The translations under genes and the position numbers were made by a program. Source: DASUAS01 sp963756895 (GTDB lineage Bacteria > Actinomycetota > Acidimicrobiia > IMCC26256 > DASPTH01). From it: a stretch of DNA of 64,000 nt. Under the pieces are notes generated by a model. The model ran no database searches. It was not told where the DNA came from and saw only the letters and a list, made by a program, of their open reading frames with translations. Where the stretch lies: contig CAVWPI010000008.1 of NCBI GenBank assembly GCA_963756895.1, forward strand, positions 434,001-498,000, given 5' to 3'. How positions within the stretch are numbered: the stretch's first letter is position 1; each line of letters starts with the position of its first letter. Shown here piece after piece: positions 39,130 through 49,022 of the stretch.

Positions 39130-40140
39130 GTGAGTGCTCTTGTGATCATTGCGGTGGGAATGGCGTTGGCGTTCGCGTTCACCAACGGACTGCACGATGC
39201 AGCCAACACGATCGCGACGCTCGTCGCGACACGCGCGGCCCGCCCCGGTCCCGCGATCGTGCTCGCTGCACTTGGAAATGTGGTCGGACCACTCATCCTC
39301 GGCGCGGCAGTCGCCGACACGATTGCCGGCATCGTCACGGTTCCCAGCGACGAAATGGTGTTCGTGTTGGGCGCGGCCCTCACCGGAGCGGTGGCGTGGA
39401 ACGGCATCACGTGGTGGCGAGCCCTGCCGTCGAGCTCAGGTCACGCATTGCTGGGCGGGTTGGGCGGCGCAGCTCTCGCTGAGGGTGGTACCGGTGCCGT
39501 CAACTGGGGCGGGTTCGACGGGATCAAGCCGGTGGGTGTGCTGGGTGTGATGGCAGTCATGGCGTTGGCGCCCATCGTCGGGCTGCTGGCGGGCTTCGCC
39601 GTGAACCGGTGGGCCCGGCGGGTCGCGCGCCGCGCCACGACTCGCGTGAGAGGTCCGGTGCGCGTCGGGCAATGGACGATGTCGGGCGGGCTGGCATTGA
39701 CGCATGGAGCGAACGACGCACAGAAGTCGATCGGCATCGTGGGCGCGGTGCTGTTCGCCGGGGGAACCACCTCGCACCTCGCATCACCGGTGTGGGCGGA
39801 GCTTGCGTGCGGTATCGCACTCACCGCGGGCACCACGCTCGGCGGCTGGCCCATCGTCCGTACGGTCGGTCGACGCATCACCCGGTTGCGACCGCTGGAC
39901 TCGCTGTCGAGCCAGGCGGGATCGACGGCAGTGCTCTTCGGAGCTTCGGCGATCGGTGCGCCGGTGAGCACCACGCAGGTGGTCGCATCGTCGGTCGTCG
40001 GTGTCGCGGGTGGTCGGCGACGATGGCGTCACGTGCATTGGCCACTCGTGCGCGCCATGGCGCTCGCATGGCTCGTGACCATCCCCGCGTCGGCCGGCCT
40101 CGCGATTCTCGCTCTGTATCCCTGGAGGTGGCTTTCATGA
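39130..40140 (+). CDS. PiT-family inorganic phosphate transporter
   Basis: 336-residue multi-pass carrier. The PiT signatures are both present in duplicated form: FTNGLHDAANTIATLVATRA in the N-terminal half and LTHGANDAQKSIGIVGAVLF in the C-terminal half. SSSGHALLGGLGGAALAEGG and GAPVSTTQVVASSVVGVAG are also family blocks. It imports phosphate (or metal phosphate) using ion gradients. GTG start with the following gene overlapping by ATGA. Cargo of unit B. Confidence 0.92.
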   Translation: MSALVIIAVGMALAFAFTNGLHDAANTIATLVATRAARPGPAIVLAALGNVVGPLILGAAVADTIAGIVTVPSDEMVFVLGAALTGAVAWNGITWWRALPSSSGHALLGGLGGAALAEGGTGAVNWGGFDGIKPVGVLGVMAVMALAPIVGLLAGFAVNRWARRVARRATTRVRGPVRVGQWTMSGGLALTHGANDAQKSIGIVGAVLFAGGTTSHLASPVWAELACGIALTAGTTLGGWPIVRTVGRRITRLRPLDSLSSQAGSTAVLFGASAIGAPVSTTQVVASSVVGVAGGRRRWRHVHWPLVRAMALAWLVTIPASAGLAILALYPWRWLS

Positions 40141-40745
40141 ACAAGCACTGGTTCCTCCCCAAGAACCCCGACCTCATTGGCCTGCTCCGCGAACAATCTG
40201 CGATCACGGTGGCGGGGATGCGGGCACTGGTCGAATGGGCCGACGGCGTGCCCGGGGCCGGCGACGACGTGCGGGCATACGAGCATCGAGCCGACGACAA
40301 GAAGCGTCAACTCTGGGGCGAACTACGGGACGCGTTCTCGCCGCCGATCGATGCCGAGGACCTCTACACGCTCTCGTCTGATCTCGACGAAGTCCTCAAT
40401 GCGTCGAAGAACCTCGTCCGCGAGTTCGAGGTGATGCGACTCGAGCCGGACGCCGCGACGCACGAAATGACCCTGCTGCTCGCCGCAGCGACGCAGCACC
40501 TCGCCGACGCGTTCGCGCGGCTCGGCAAGCAGGAAGGAGATGCCACTGAGTGCGCCAACGCCGCAATCAAGGCCGCACGCGGTGTGGAGCACGTCTACCG
40601 AGCAGCAATGTCGACGTTGCTCGAGGTCGACGACCTTCGCGAAGTCATGGCACGGCGCGAGGCGTACCGCCGGCTCGCGCGCATCGGGGACCACATTCAC
40701 GCGGTGGCCGATCGTGTCTGGTACGCAGTCATGAAGGAGGCTTGA
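40137..40745 (+). CDS. PhoU-like (DUF47) accessory protein of the PiT transporter
   Basis: 202 residues, helical. MNKHWFLPKNPDLIGLLREQ, YEHRADDKKRQLWGELRDAF and ALFARLGKQ-like helices follow the DUF47/PhoU pattern with conserved E/D positions (LSSDLDEVLNASKNLVREFE) that bind metal clusters in PhoU. It overlaps the PiT gene by 4 bp; PiT-DUF47 pairs are common and the partner is thought to regulate uptake. Confidence 0.9.
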   Translation: MNKHWFLPKNPDLIGLLREQSAITVAGMRALVEWADGVPGAGDDVRAYEHRADDKKRQLWGELRDAFSPPIDAEDLYTLSSDLDEVLNASKNLVREFEVMRLEPDAATHEMTLLLAAATQHLADAFARLGKQEGDATECANAAIKAARGVEHVYRAAMSTLLEVDDLREVMARREAYRRLARIGDHIHAVADRVWYAVMKEA

Positions 40746-40808
40746 GGTCCGACCGCGCCCGCCCCAGACGTCGACCGCGCGACAGATCGACCCACTCCAC
40801 AGCGACGC

Positions 40809-41128
40809 TCACGGTGCATCACCGCACGCAGCCCACAAGCCGACCCGGTGGGTTCGCACGTCGAGCTCGTCGTCGAGCATCTCGCGCGCATGGGCGTGGT
40901 TCGGCTCGATGACGAGCAGGCGCGCGTAGCCCTTGCGCAGCAGCTCGCGCTCGTAGTTCCTGTCGTCGAGGTACACGTAGGCCAGGCGTCGTCCGTAGAC
41001 GTCGTGACGCTCGACGTCGTCCTCGAGCCGCACGACCTGTCCGAAGAGACGCGACGCGGTGTACGCCGCCGCTTCCGGTCCGTAGCACTGCACCGGCTTG
41101 CGGGGATGGTGCGTCTCCGGGGTGTCGA
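40809..41128 (-). pseudogene. Truncated nuclease 3' fragment, copy 3
   Basis: About 107 open codons from FDTPETHHPRKPVQCYGPEA to GLWAACGDAP and a stop. Nearest to copy 1 at DNA level, with a run of at least 70 identical bases around 40865-40950. It marks the boundary between units B and C. Confidence 0.8.
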
Positions 41129-41152
41129 ACCGGTGCCAACACCACCCACTCT
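41129..41152. repeat. Junction motif, copy 3
   Basis: ACCGGTGCCAACACCACCCA plus CTCT at the broken end of nuclease fragment 3; the same position and distance as copies 1 and 2. Confidence 0.6.
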
Positions 41153-41232
41153 TCGAAGTCCTTGCGTGAAGAGGGAGCGGGAGTGATCGAAGAGTGCTCT
41201 ACTTGAGTGGAGGCCTGGCCCGAGGGGGTGTC

Positions 41233-44088
41233 GTGGTCGAGCTGCCTTCGGGGACGGTGACGTTCCTGTTCACCGATCTCGAGGGGTCGACGCGGCTGTG
41301 GGAAGAGCAGCCTGAGTCGATGACGGGTGCGCTTGCTCGCCACGACGCGATCCTGCGGGCTGCGATTGCGTCGCATCACGGTCGTGTGGTGAAGACGACT
41401 GGCGACGGGTTCCACGGGGTGTTCGCCCGTCCGGATGATGCGCTCGGCGCCGCGGTCGAGGCGCAGCGAGCGCTCGCGAACGACACCGGCGAGGTCTTGC
41501 ATGTTCGTATGGGGGTCCACACGGGTGCGGGCGAAGAACGGGATGGCGACTACTACGGCACGGCGGTGAATCGTGCGGCGAGGTTGATGGCGGTCGCGCA
41601 CGGAGGCCAGGTCTTGACGACTCGGGCGGTGCAAGAGCTCGTTGGTGACGAGCCCGGCGATTCCGTGGAACTGGTCGGGTTGGGTGACCATCGGCTGCGC
41701 GATCTGGCACAGCCGATCGAGGTGTTCCAGGTGGTCGCGCCCGGGCTGGCGCGTGAGTTTCCCGCGCTGCAGTCGTTGGACGCGCTTCCGGGCAACCTGC
41801 CCGTGCAACACAGCTCGTTCGTCGGCCGCGAACGGGAGATCGCCGAGGTCGACGCGTTGGTGCGCGACGCGCGGATCGTGACGCTGACCGGCGTGGGTGG
41901 CGTGGGCAAGACGCGTCTGGCATGCCAGGTGGCAGCGGATCTCCTGCCGGAGTTCCGCGACGGTGCATGGCTCGTGGAGCTGGCCCGGATACGCGACCCG
42001 AGCTTGGTCGTCGACACGGTCGCCGCGGTGTTCGGGGTGTCGCCACGCCAGGGCACGCCGATCTTGGACACGTTGGCCGGTCATTTGTTGCCGAAGCAGC
42101 TGGTGCTGATCCTCGACAACTGCGAGCATCTTCTCGGCAGCGTCGTCGAGCTGGTGCGCGAACTCGAGGATCGCTGCCCAGGGCTCGTGGTGCTCTCGAC
42201 GAGCCGGGAAGGCCTCGGCATCGCAGGAGAACGCATCGTGGCGGTGCAGTCGCTGGGGTTGCCGCGCTCGGGCGACCGGAACGCCGTGTTGAGCAGCGAC
42301 GCCGCGCGGCTACTGGTCGAACGAGCGGTGGCGGTCCGATCCGACTTCGAAGTGACGGATGCCAACGCGGCTGCGGTGGCCGAGGTGGTTCGGCGCCTCG
42401 ATGGGATTCCTCTGGCGTTGGAGCTCGCCGCGGCACGCATCCCGGTGCTGAGCCCAGCGCAGCTGGCGCAACGGCTGGACCACCGGTTCCGCGTGCTCGC
42501 CGGGGGCGAGCGCGGCGCGATCGAACGACACGCCACGCTGCGCGCCGCGATCGACTGGTCCTACGAGCTGCTGAGCCCAGGCGAACAGTGCATGTTGGCC
42601 CGCTTGTCGGTGTTCGCCGGGGGTTGCAGTCTCGAGGCGGCCGAGGCGGCGTGTTCCTCGGCGGGGATCGACGAGGGACAGGTGCTCGACCTGCTCTCCA
42701 CGTTGGTGGCACGATCTCTCGTTGTCGCCGAGGACGCGCCTTCCGGCGAGCGCCGTTACCGCCTCCTCGAGACGATCCGCCAGTACGCAGAAGAAAAGGT
42801 CGACGATGCTGAGCGGGCTGGCCTCCGCTCCCGCCACGCCGATTTCTACGTGGACTTGGCGGAGATGGCCGGCGCTGGGTTGCGCGGGCCGGAGCAGCTG
42901 CGCTGGACCCTCGAGGTCGAATCGGCATTGGAGAACGTCCGCGCGGCAATGGCGTGGTCGATCGCGACCAACGACACGGTTCGTGCCGCGCGGTTCCTGT
43001 GCTCGACGACGACCGTCGTCGGGCTGCTCACCCGCGTCGTCCTCCGCGACGCTGAAGCCGTGCTTCAGCTGCCGGGCATCGAGAGGATCGAGCTGTACCC
43101 GTTCGTGCTCGCCGCCGCCGCGGGATCTGCCTTGCTTCACGGCCTGTTCGACCGAGCCGACCAGCTCTGCCAGGAGGCACTCGATGCGTCGGACGGGGCG
43201 AGCGACGAGCTCGCGGGCGTCGCGCTGCTCACACGCGCGAACGCGCGGTACGGGCTCGGCGACATGACCGGCGCGATGCAGGGTGCGGAAGGGGCTGTGA
43301 ACGCTTGCCGTCGTTTCGGCGACCCGTACTTGCTCGCGTTCTCCCTGTCCTTCCTCGCGAACATGCGACCGAGAGGCTCCACCGACCTGGGGGTAGACGA
43401 CGCGCGCGAGGCCCTCGCGTTGGCCCGCGAGATCGGCGCTCCCGGCGTCATCAGCGGCGGACTCGCGACCCTCGCCATCGTGCTCCTCGGAACCGACCCA
43501 GAGCAGAGCCGCACGCTGATCGCCGAGAGCATCGCGCTCCACGATGCTCTCGGTCCCGTCGTCGTCAACGAGAACGCGCTCGTCATGCAGATCCTGGTGA
43601 GTGCGGTGCTCGGCAACCGTGAACAGACTCTCAGCCTCGCTGCTCGTGGGCTCGACCGTGGCTTCTCCATGCTCGTCACCTCGTCCGCGTGCCTCGAGGC
43701 CACCGCGGAGACGCTCTCGCACGAGCAGCCCGACGTCGCGGTCACGCTCCAGGGAACCGTCGACGCGCTGGTACCGAGCCTCGCGCGCGCTGAGCCGTAC
43801 CGGGCCTTGCGCAAGCGCGCGAGTGTCAACATCAACACGCATATCGACACCGCGCGCATCGACGAGCTGCGCGCACGAGGCGCAGCACTGACCGAGGACC
43901 AAGCGACGGCGTACGCACTCGACGCGATCGCGCGTGCTCGATGTGACTCGATGCACAGCCGTTCACCCGACGTCGCCGCGTGCACCCCAGAGACCGACGC
44001 CCGGTGCACGCGCGTTCAGCACGTCGTCGCGTCTGGCGAGACTCAGCTCGACAGCGGCACAAACCGCTTCAGCTTGCCGCTCACCTGA
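41233..44088 (+). CDS. Class III adenylate/guanylate cyclase fused to an NB-ARC/LuxR-type ATPase and TPR region
   Basis: About 951 residues. The N-terminal cyclase domain has FLFTDLEGSTRLWEEQP and KTTGDGFHGVFARP (both metal Asp) and YYGTAVNRAARLM (intact N-R-A-A-R), so it is likely active. An AAA/STAND ATPase follows with SSFVGREREIAEVDALV, Walker A LTGVGGVGKTRLACQVA, Walker B LVLILDNCEHLL and GLVVLSTSREGLGI. The rest is helical TPR-like. No DNA-binding domain is evident. GTG 41233 is preferred (GAGGGGG six bases upstream) over GTG 41194. Leading gene of unit C; its end overlaps the convergent ligase-like gene. Confidence 0.88.
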   Translation: MVELPSGTVTFLFTDLEGSTRLWEEQPESMTGALARHDAILRAAIASHHGRVVKTTGDGFHGVFARPDDALGAAVEAQRALANDTGEVLHVRMGVHTGAGEERDGDYYGTAVNRAARLMAVAHGGQVLTTRAVQELVGDEPGDSVELVGLGDHRLRDLAQPIEVFQVVAPGLAREFPALQSLDALPGNLPVQHSSFVGREREIAEVDALVRDARIVTLTGVGGVGKTRLACQVAADLLPEFRDGAWLVELARIRDPSLVVDTVAAVFGVSPRQGTPILDTLAGHLLPKQLVLILDNCEHLLGSVVELVRELEDRCPGLVVLSTSREGLGIAGERIVAVQSLGLPRSGDRNAVLSSDAARLLVERAVAVRSDFEVTDANAAAVAEVVRRLDGIPLALELAAARIPVLSPAQLAQRLDHRFRVLAGGERGAIERHATLRAAIDWSYELLSPGEQCMLARLSVFAGGCSLEAAEAACSSAGIDEGQVLDLLSTLVARSLVVAEDAPSGERRYRLLETIRQYAEEKVDDAERAGLRSRHADFYVDLAEMAGAGLRGPEQLRWTLEVESALENVRAAMAWSIATNDTVRAARFLCSTTTVVGLLTRVVLRDAEAVLQLPGIERIELYPFVLAAAAGSALLHGLFDRADQLCQEALDASDGASDELAGVALLTRANARYGLGDMTGAMQGAEGAVNACRRFGDPYLLAFSLSFLANMRPRGSTDLGVDDAREALALAREIGAPGVISGGLATLAIVLLGTDPEQSRTLIAESIALHDALGPVVVNENALVMQILVSAVLGNREQTLSLAARGLDRGFSMLVTSSACLEATAETLSHEQPDVAVTLQGTVDALVPSLARAEPYRALRKRASVNINTHIDTARIDELRARGAALTEDQATAYALDAIARARCDSMHSRSPDVAACTPETDARCTRVQHVVASGETQLDSGTNRFSLPLT

Positions 44089-45424
44089 CGTTGGAGTGAG
44101 GTGACGATGTCGATCGAAATCTCGGGGTCATCGAGGCCGAGCGCCCCGAGCGCATCGGTGATCTTCGTCTGGAGAGCTTCGCGGTCGAAGGGGGCCGTGC
44201 AGACGATGCTGACGGTTGCCCCGCGGCGCGTCTGTCGAACCTCGTACTCGAGGACTGCAGGCACCCGGCCGAGCGGGAACGGAAGAGGTGGGGGTGGACG
44301 CTCAGCCCGTCTGCGTACTCGAAGACGTCGTCGAGGCGACCTTGCGGGTCTTCGATCCGCCGAAAGCTCGACCCACACGGGCACGGCCCGTCGATCAGGG
44401 TGACCTGGTCAGTGATCTCGTAACGGATCAGCGGCTGGGTGTGGTTGTAGAGGTTGGTGACGAGCACTCGATGCGAGAGCTCGCCGGGTCTGACCGGTCG
44501 CCCGTCGGCGTCGACGGCTTCGAAGATGCACAGGTCGTCGGGAAGATGGATGTCGTGGCCGCAGCAGCCGGTGAAGATGCCTTCGGACATCGCGTAGCCG
44601 TTGGCGACCGGCGCATCCCACGTCTCGCGGATCAACGCACGGGTTTCGGGTCCGAGCGGCTCCGAGATCGCGACGATGCGTCGCGGCGTGATGCGCAGCC
44701 GCCCACTCCGGGCTTCCAGGGCCAGACGCGGGAGGAACGAGCTGTAGCCCATCAGCACCGTCGGTTCCAGGTCGTTCAGCCCGGCCACGATCGTCTCGAG
44801 TGGCAGGCTGACGGGGAAGAGATGCCGCGCGTTGTCTCCGGACGAGAACGTCTTGCTGAGCGCCGCCGAGATGTGAGTCGGGCTGGACGCCGCCACCACG
44901 GCGATGACGCGTGGGGTTCCGGCAAGGTCCGGGTCTCGTGTCCAGTCCCGAGTCTGGAAGCGGACGTTCGACGCGTAGCACGTCGCCCACGCGTCCCAGC
45001 CGTAGACGTAAACGCCTCTCGTGCCGGACGAGCCGCCGGAGGCCACGACCTGGAACTCGCCCAACAGGTGGTCCCCCGGGCTGCGATCGAGGTGCGCTTC
45101 GCACAGGCGTCTGGTCAGGCGCGTGTCGGTCACGACCGCGTCGAAGTTGTCCATCAGGTCGGTCTTCGTCATCACCGGCAGATCGACGATGGCACGAGCA
45201 GACAGCGCGGTGACGTCGATGCCTTCGAGTCGCCTGCCATGCCACGACGACCGTTCCACTGCCACATCGAGCAGGGCTCGAAGTGCGACCGAGCGCTCCT
45301 CTTCCAGGCGCGCAAGCGACCAATCGATGCGGGAGACGTAGCCGGGAACCAACCGCTCGACAGCCGCCACATGGGCGTCCCTGAGCGACTGCGGCGAGTC
45401 GTGCGAACTTCCGCGATCATTCAC
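44043..45424 (-). CDS. Phenylacetate-CoA ligase/PaaK-like adenylate-forming enzyme (one frame break)
   Basis: About 460 residues. VVASGGSSGTRGVYVYGWDA is the P-loop-like AMP-binding motif; NGYAMSEGIFTGCCGHDIHL and TNLYNHTQPLIRYEITDQV are PaaK-type blocks; GPCPCGSSFRRIEDPQGRLD is the C-terminal hinge. The final portion lies in another frame after a break near 44285 (DREALQTKITDALGALG, ending VSGKLKRFVPLS with the conserved Lys). It would activate an unknown carboxylic acid. Adjacent and co-oriented with the glycosyltransferase gene. Confidence 0.83.
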
Positions 45425-45496
45425 CAACCCGGCTCCCCTCCTCCCTGCGCGTTCGAGTATCCCGCACCAGAATCACCGACGCAGTGCCGCGCCTCG

Positions 45497-47081
45497 TCAG
45501 CCGTAGTGTTTGAAGTGACTCCAGATCGCTGACCACGATGCACGCTGCTCGGTGCAGATCGTGATCGGGCGGCCGTTCTCTTCGTTGTCGACGTTCGCCC
45601 GATTGTGTACCCGCGTGGCCGGCGTGCACTTGCCGAAGTACGAATCGAGCGCGCTCGCGTCGAATCCGATCGCGATCGTGGTTCCCCGCTCGGGGTGCGG
45701 CGGTCCCCACGACCAGAAGGAGTTGTGACCGCTGAAGGGCCGCGGGAGCCCGAAGTCGCGGCCATAACGGTCGATCGCACCCGCTTCGCCGTAGTTCTTC
45801 GTGAGGATGACCACTGACGCGCGCTCGGAGCGGGAGCGAGCGCCACACGTGCGCCACCTGGCGGGTCAGGTCCTGCCAGCCGATCTCTTCACCAAGGTTG
45901 TAGTTGGCCTTCTGGAGGGGCACCGTCGCCAGCGCCGACTCGGGGAGGACGGGGAGCGCGAGGGGGAGCATGACCACACCACTCCCGATGACGAGACCGA
46001 CGGCCCATCCACGCGATCGCCACAGCATCCGACGGCGAGGCTCGGCGCGGAAGAAGCTCCGCGTACCGTCGGCGACCTGCTCCGTGACGAGCGCACCCGC
46101 CGCGAGGAGCACGGGAAAGATCCCGAACTGGTAGTAGAAGCGGTCCGGGATCACGATCCAGAGCACGACGAACCCGAAGGCGAACGCGATCGCGAACGCG
46201 CGGTAGCGCGTCCACCTCGCGTCGCGCCAGAGCGCCCAGGCTCCCGACATCCAGACCGGCGCGACGAACAGGCCGAGCGCCAGCACCGTGATCAGCGGAT
46301 ACTTGATCGCGTAGCCGAGACCTGAGTGTTCCGCTCGCAGGTTCGCGTCCATCGCCAGCGTGGGCCAGCCATTCGCAGCCTGCCAGATGAGGTTGGGCGT
46401 CCACAGAACGAACGCGAGCGCGACCCCCGCCCACAACCACGGACTACGAACGACCCGAGACTGCCGTTGGACCACCAGCCCGATCGCCAGCCCGGCGAGC
46501 AGTAGCAAGATCGTGTTCTTGGCTTCCAGGCCGACGCCGACCACTGCGCCGACGGCGAGCCACAGCCGATCGTCTCCTGTGCGCAGGATGCGGAGCACCA
46601 ACCACGACGTGACCGCCCAGATCAACACGTCGTACACAGTCGGACCCTCGAGGTGACCGACAACGAGCAGCCCTCCCGTCATCGCGCACAACGAGGCGAA
46701 GCCCTGCGCGAACCGGGATCCTCCAAGCTCCCTCGCCATGGCACCGGTGAGGACCACGATGCCTCCGCCGACCAGCGCGGGGACCATTCGCAGCCCCCAC
46801 ACGGTGTTCCCCCCTGCGACCCGTGCCAGCCACGCGACGAGCACTGCAACCGGTGGTTGGTCGACGTAGCCGAAGTCGAGATGGCGTGATGCGCTTAGAA
46901 AGTAGAGCTCGTCGCGGTGGTACCCGTAGCGTGAGGCGAAGACGGCCAGCAGCGCCGAGGCGGCGACCGCGAGACCCACGACAGGTCCGGTCGCGAAGGC
47001 AGGCAGGACCGGCGGCTGCGACTCCTCGGTACCCGTCGGGCGCGCCTCGACAGGCACTGAGCTCACGGCGTAAGTATCCAC
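45497..47081 (-). CDS. GT39/ArnT-like membrane glycosyltransferase (one frame break)
   Basis: About 528 residues with around nine to eleven transmembrane helices (VVGLAVAASALLAVFASRYG, FGFVVLWIVIPDRFYYQFG). The N-terminal loop has YHRDELYFLSASRHLDFGYV and DQPPVAVLVAWLARV, the catalytic acidic motif of dolichyl-phosphate-mannose-type transferases. The periplasmic C-terminal part, in another frame after a +1 break near 45835, reads VVILTKNYGEAGAIDRYGRD and HNSFWSWGPP. GTG start. Donor/acceptor unknown. Confidence 0.83.
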
Positions 47082-47183
47082 GACTCCATGCGCGTCCGCC
47101 GACGCCGCGCGCGCGTGCGCCGTTCGCGACGGGGAAGGCTGGAGGGCCCGCGCTCGTGGGCATGGGCCCTCCAGCCCGTCCGA

Positions 47184-47681
47184 TCAGTAGCTGATCCGCC
47201 CCTCGACCGTGTTGGTGCCGCTCGACGTCACGAACGGGAACACGAACGAGAGGGTCGTTGCCGGACCGGTCACCGTGAACGTGCCGCTCGCGTCAGCGAA
47301 GCGGCCAGTACCGCCGACGATCGTGTCGACGATCGTGACCTCGCTGCCGGTGGCCCTCACCGTCGATGTTCCCGAGATGGTCGTGAACACCTGGTCGCCG
47401 TTCGCCGCGGTGTACGTGTTGGTGCCGTCGATGTGGGTCGACGCCGGCGTGAGCGGCGTGAGCGTGGTGTCGGCGTGGAAGGTCCCGTTCCCGAGATGGG
47501 AGTACCGGAACGGCCCACTCACCGACCCTGTGTGCATGACGACGTTGATGATCGCGGTCGCGGTTTCCGTACCTCGCAGCGGACGGTCGGTACCACCGGC
47601 CTTTCCCTGCGCAGTTGCCGGGCTCAGCGCCATCACCACGAGTACCAGGCCCGAGAGAAGGAAGAGCTTGCTTCGTCGCAT
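47184..47681 (-). CDS. Secreted beta-rich protein, unknown function
   Basis: 165 residues with an N-terminal signal peptide (MRRSKLFLLSGLVLVVMALS, cleavage after ATAQG-like region). The mature part is rich in Thr/Gly/Val strands, with the motif VGGTGRFADASGTFTVTG, common in small secreted beta-barrels of the allene-oxide-cyclase-like type. No catalytic residues identified. Confidence 0.7.
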   Translation of the reverse strand: MRRSKLFLLSGLVLVVMALSPATAQGKAGGTDRPLRGTETATAIINVVMHTGSVSGPFRYSHLGNGTFHADTTLTPLTPASTHIDGTNTYTAANGDQVFTTISGTSTVRATGSEVTIVDTIVGGTGRFADASGTFTVTGPATTLSFVFPFVTSSGTNTVEGRISY

Positions 47682-47738
47682 GTCTTCGTTCCTTTCTTGT
47701 CCAGGCCGCGAGGCCGGACGATGGGTTCGGATGGTTGC

Positions 47739-48968
47739 TCAGGCACAGGTGCTCGCCGCGAGCTTGCCGCCGACGCGATCGGCGAACCAGGCGGCGATGT
47801 CACTGGACGAGATGGTGAGTTCGGGGTCGCCGTGGTCCGCATCCGGATAGAGGCGGTAGTCGACGGTGTCACCGGCCGCGCAGGCCTTGCTCACGAATGC
47901 GTCGGTGAGAGATTGCGGGACGAGATGATCGCCGGTTCCTTGGACGATGAGCAGCGGCGCGCCGGCGGGACGGTTGCCCGGAGAGTTCGTGTGCACGATC
48001 GCCGCCAGCGCGGGCGTGTCCAGTGGGTTGTGCGCGAGGACAGGGGCGGATGAGCTCGAATACGTCCCCGTGATGTCACACTCTCGATCGACGACCGAGA
48101 GCTGCGCGTTCGCTTCCGGCGTCAGCAGTGTCGCCGGATCGAACTGCGGGTACGCGGCGTGGAAACCTGCGACGAGGCTCACGAAGAGCTCGTTGAGCGC
48201 GCTGATAGAACCGCCCAGCCGCAAGGTCTGCTCGATCGCGGTGGCAGGTGCCACGGCGGCGACGCCCAGCACGTGTAGCTCCGGCGCGTACGACGCGGCG
48301 AGCTCGCCTGCGAACAACGCCGAATGGCCTCCTTGTGACAGCCCGAACACGAGCGCCTTGCTGCCGGCGGCACTGGCCTTCAGGGACTGGGCAGCGCGGG
48401 CCGCGTCGAGGACGCCGCGTCCTTCGCTCTCGCCGACGAGTATCGGATGCGAGCCGGGAGTGCCGAGTCCCTCGTAGTCGGTGGCGGCAACGACATAGCC
48501 CGCGTCGAGGAAGCTCTGCAGCATCGGGATGAGGGAGCGCGGGTAGCCGATGCCAACGCCGGACGACCCGGACGCAACGTCAGGCTGCTTCGAGGGTGCG
48601 CACATGTCAGCGAGGCCGCCGCCGCCGTGGGCCCAGGTGACCACGACACGTCCACCGCGCGGTGCCGGGCCGGTGGGGGCGACCACCACCCCGGAGACTG
48701 CGATGTCGTGACCGTCGACCGCCTGGGAGTGGTACAGGATCTTCCACGCGCGCGCACCCGCCGGCGCGGTGATCGGCGTCGATCGGATGATCGTGCCGGG
48801 CTTCGCTTTCGTCAATGGCTTGGGCGGGACGTAGAAGGCATCGCCTGTCGGCACGCGCGCTGCAGCAGCGCCTGCCCGACTCGGCGACGTTTCCACGCAC
48901 CAGGCCAGGGCCGACAGCGCGATCAGTGCGATGGCGACGAGCTTGCGTTCGAGCGCGACGAAGTTCAC
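47739..48968 (-). CDS. Secreted lipase-like alpha/beta hydrolase
   Basis: 409 residues with a signal peptide (LVAIALIALSALAWCVETS). Secretory-lipase features: VVVTWAHGGGGLADMCAPSK, GYVVAATDYEGLGTPGSHPI, nucleophile Ser in LVFGLSQGGHSALFAGELA, the acid in IVQGTGDHLVPQSLTD and His in YPDADHGDPELT. It would act on extracellular esters. Belongs to unit C cargo. Confidence 0.87.
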   Translation of the reverse strand: MNFVALERKLVAIALIALSALAWCVETSPSRAGAAAARVPTGDAFYVPPKPLTKAKPGTIIRSTPITAPAGARAWKILYHSQAVDGHDIAVSGVVVAPTGPAPRGGRVVVTWAHGGGGLADMCAPSKQPDVASGSSGVGIGYPRSLIPMLQSFLDAGYVVAATDYEGLGTPGSHPILVGESEGRGVLDAARAAQSLKASAAGSKALVFGLSQGGHSALFAGELAASYAPELHVLGVAAVAPATAIEQTLRLGGSISALNELFVSLVAGFHAAYPQFDPATLLTPEANAQLSVVDRECDITGTYSSSSAPVLAHNPLDTPALAAIVHTNSPGNRPAGAPLLIVQGTGDHLVPQSLTDAFVSKACAAGDTVDYRLYPDADHGDPELTISSSDIAAWFADRVGGKLAASTCA

Positions 48969-49022
48969 TGGCCCTCCCTGTTTCGGTGCCCGAAGGCACG
49001 GTGATGTCTCAGCGATTGGGAG

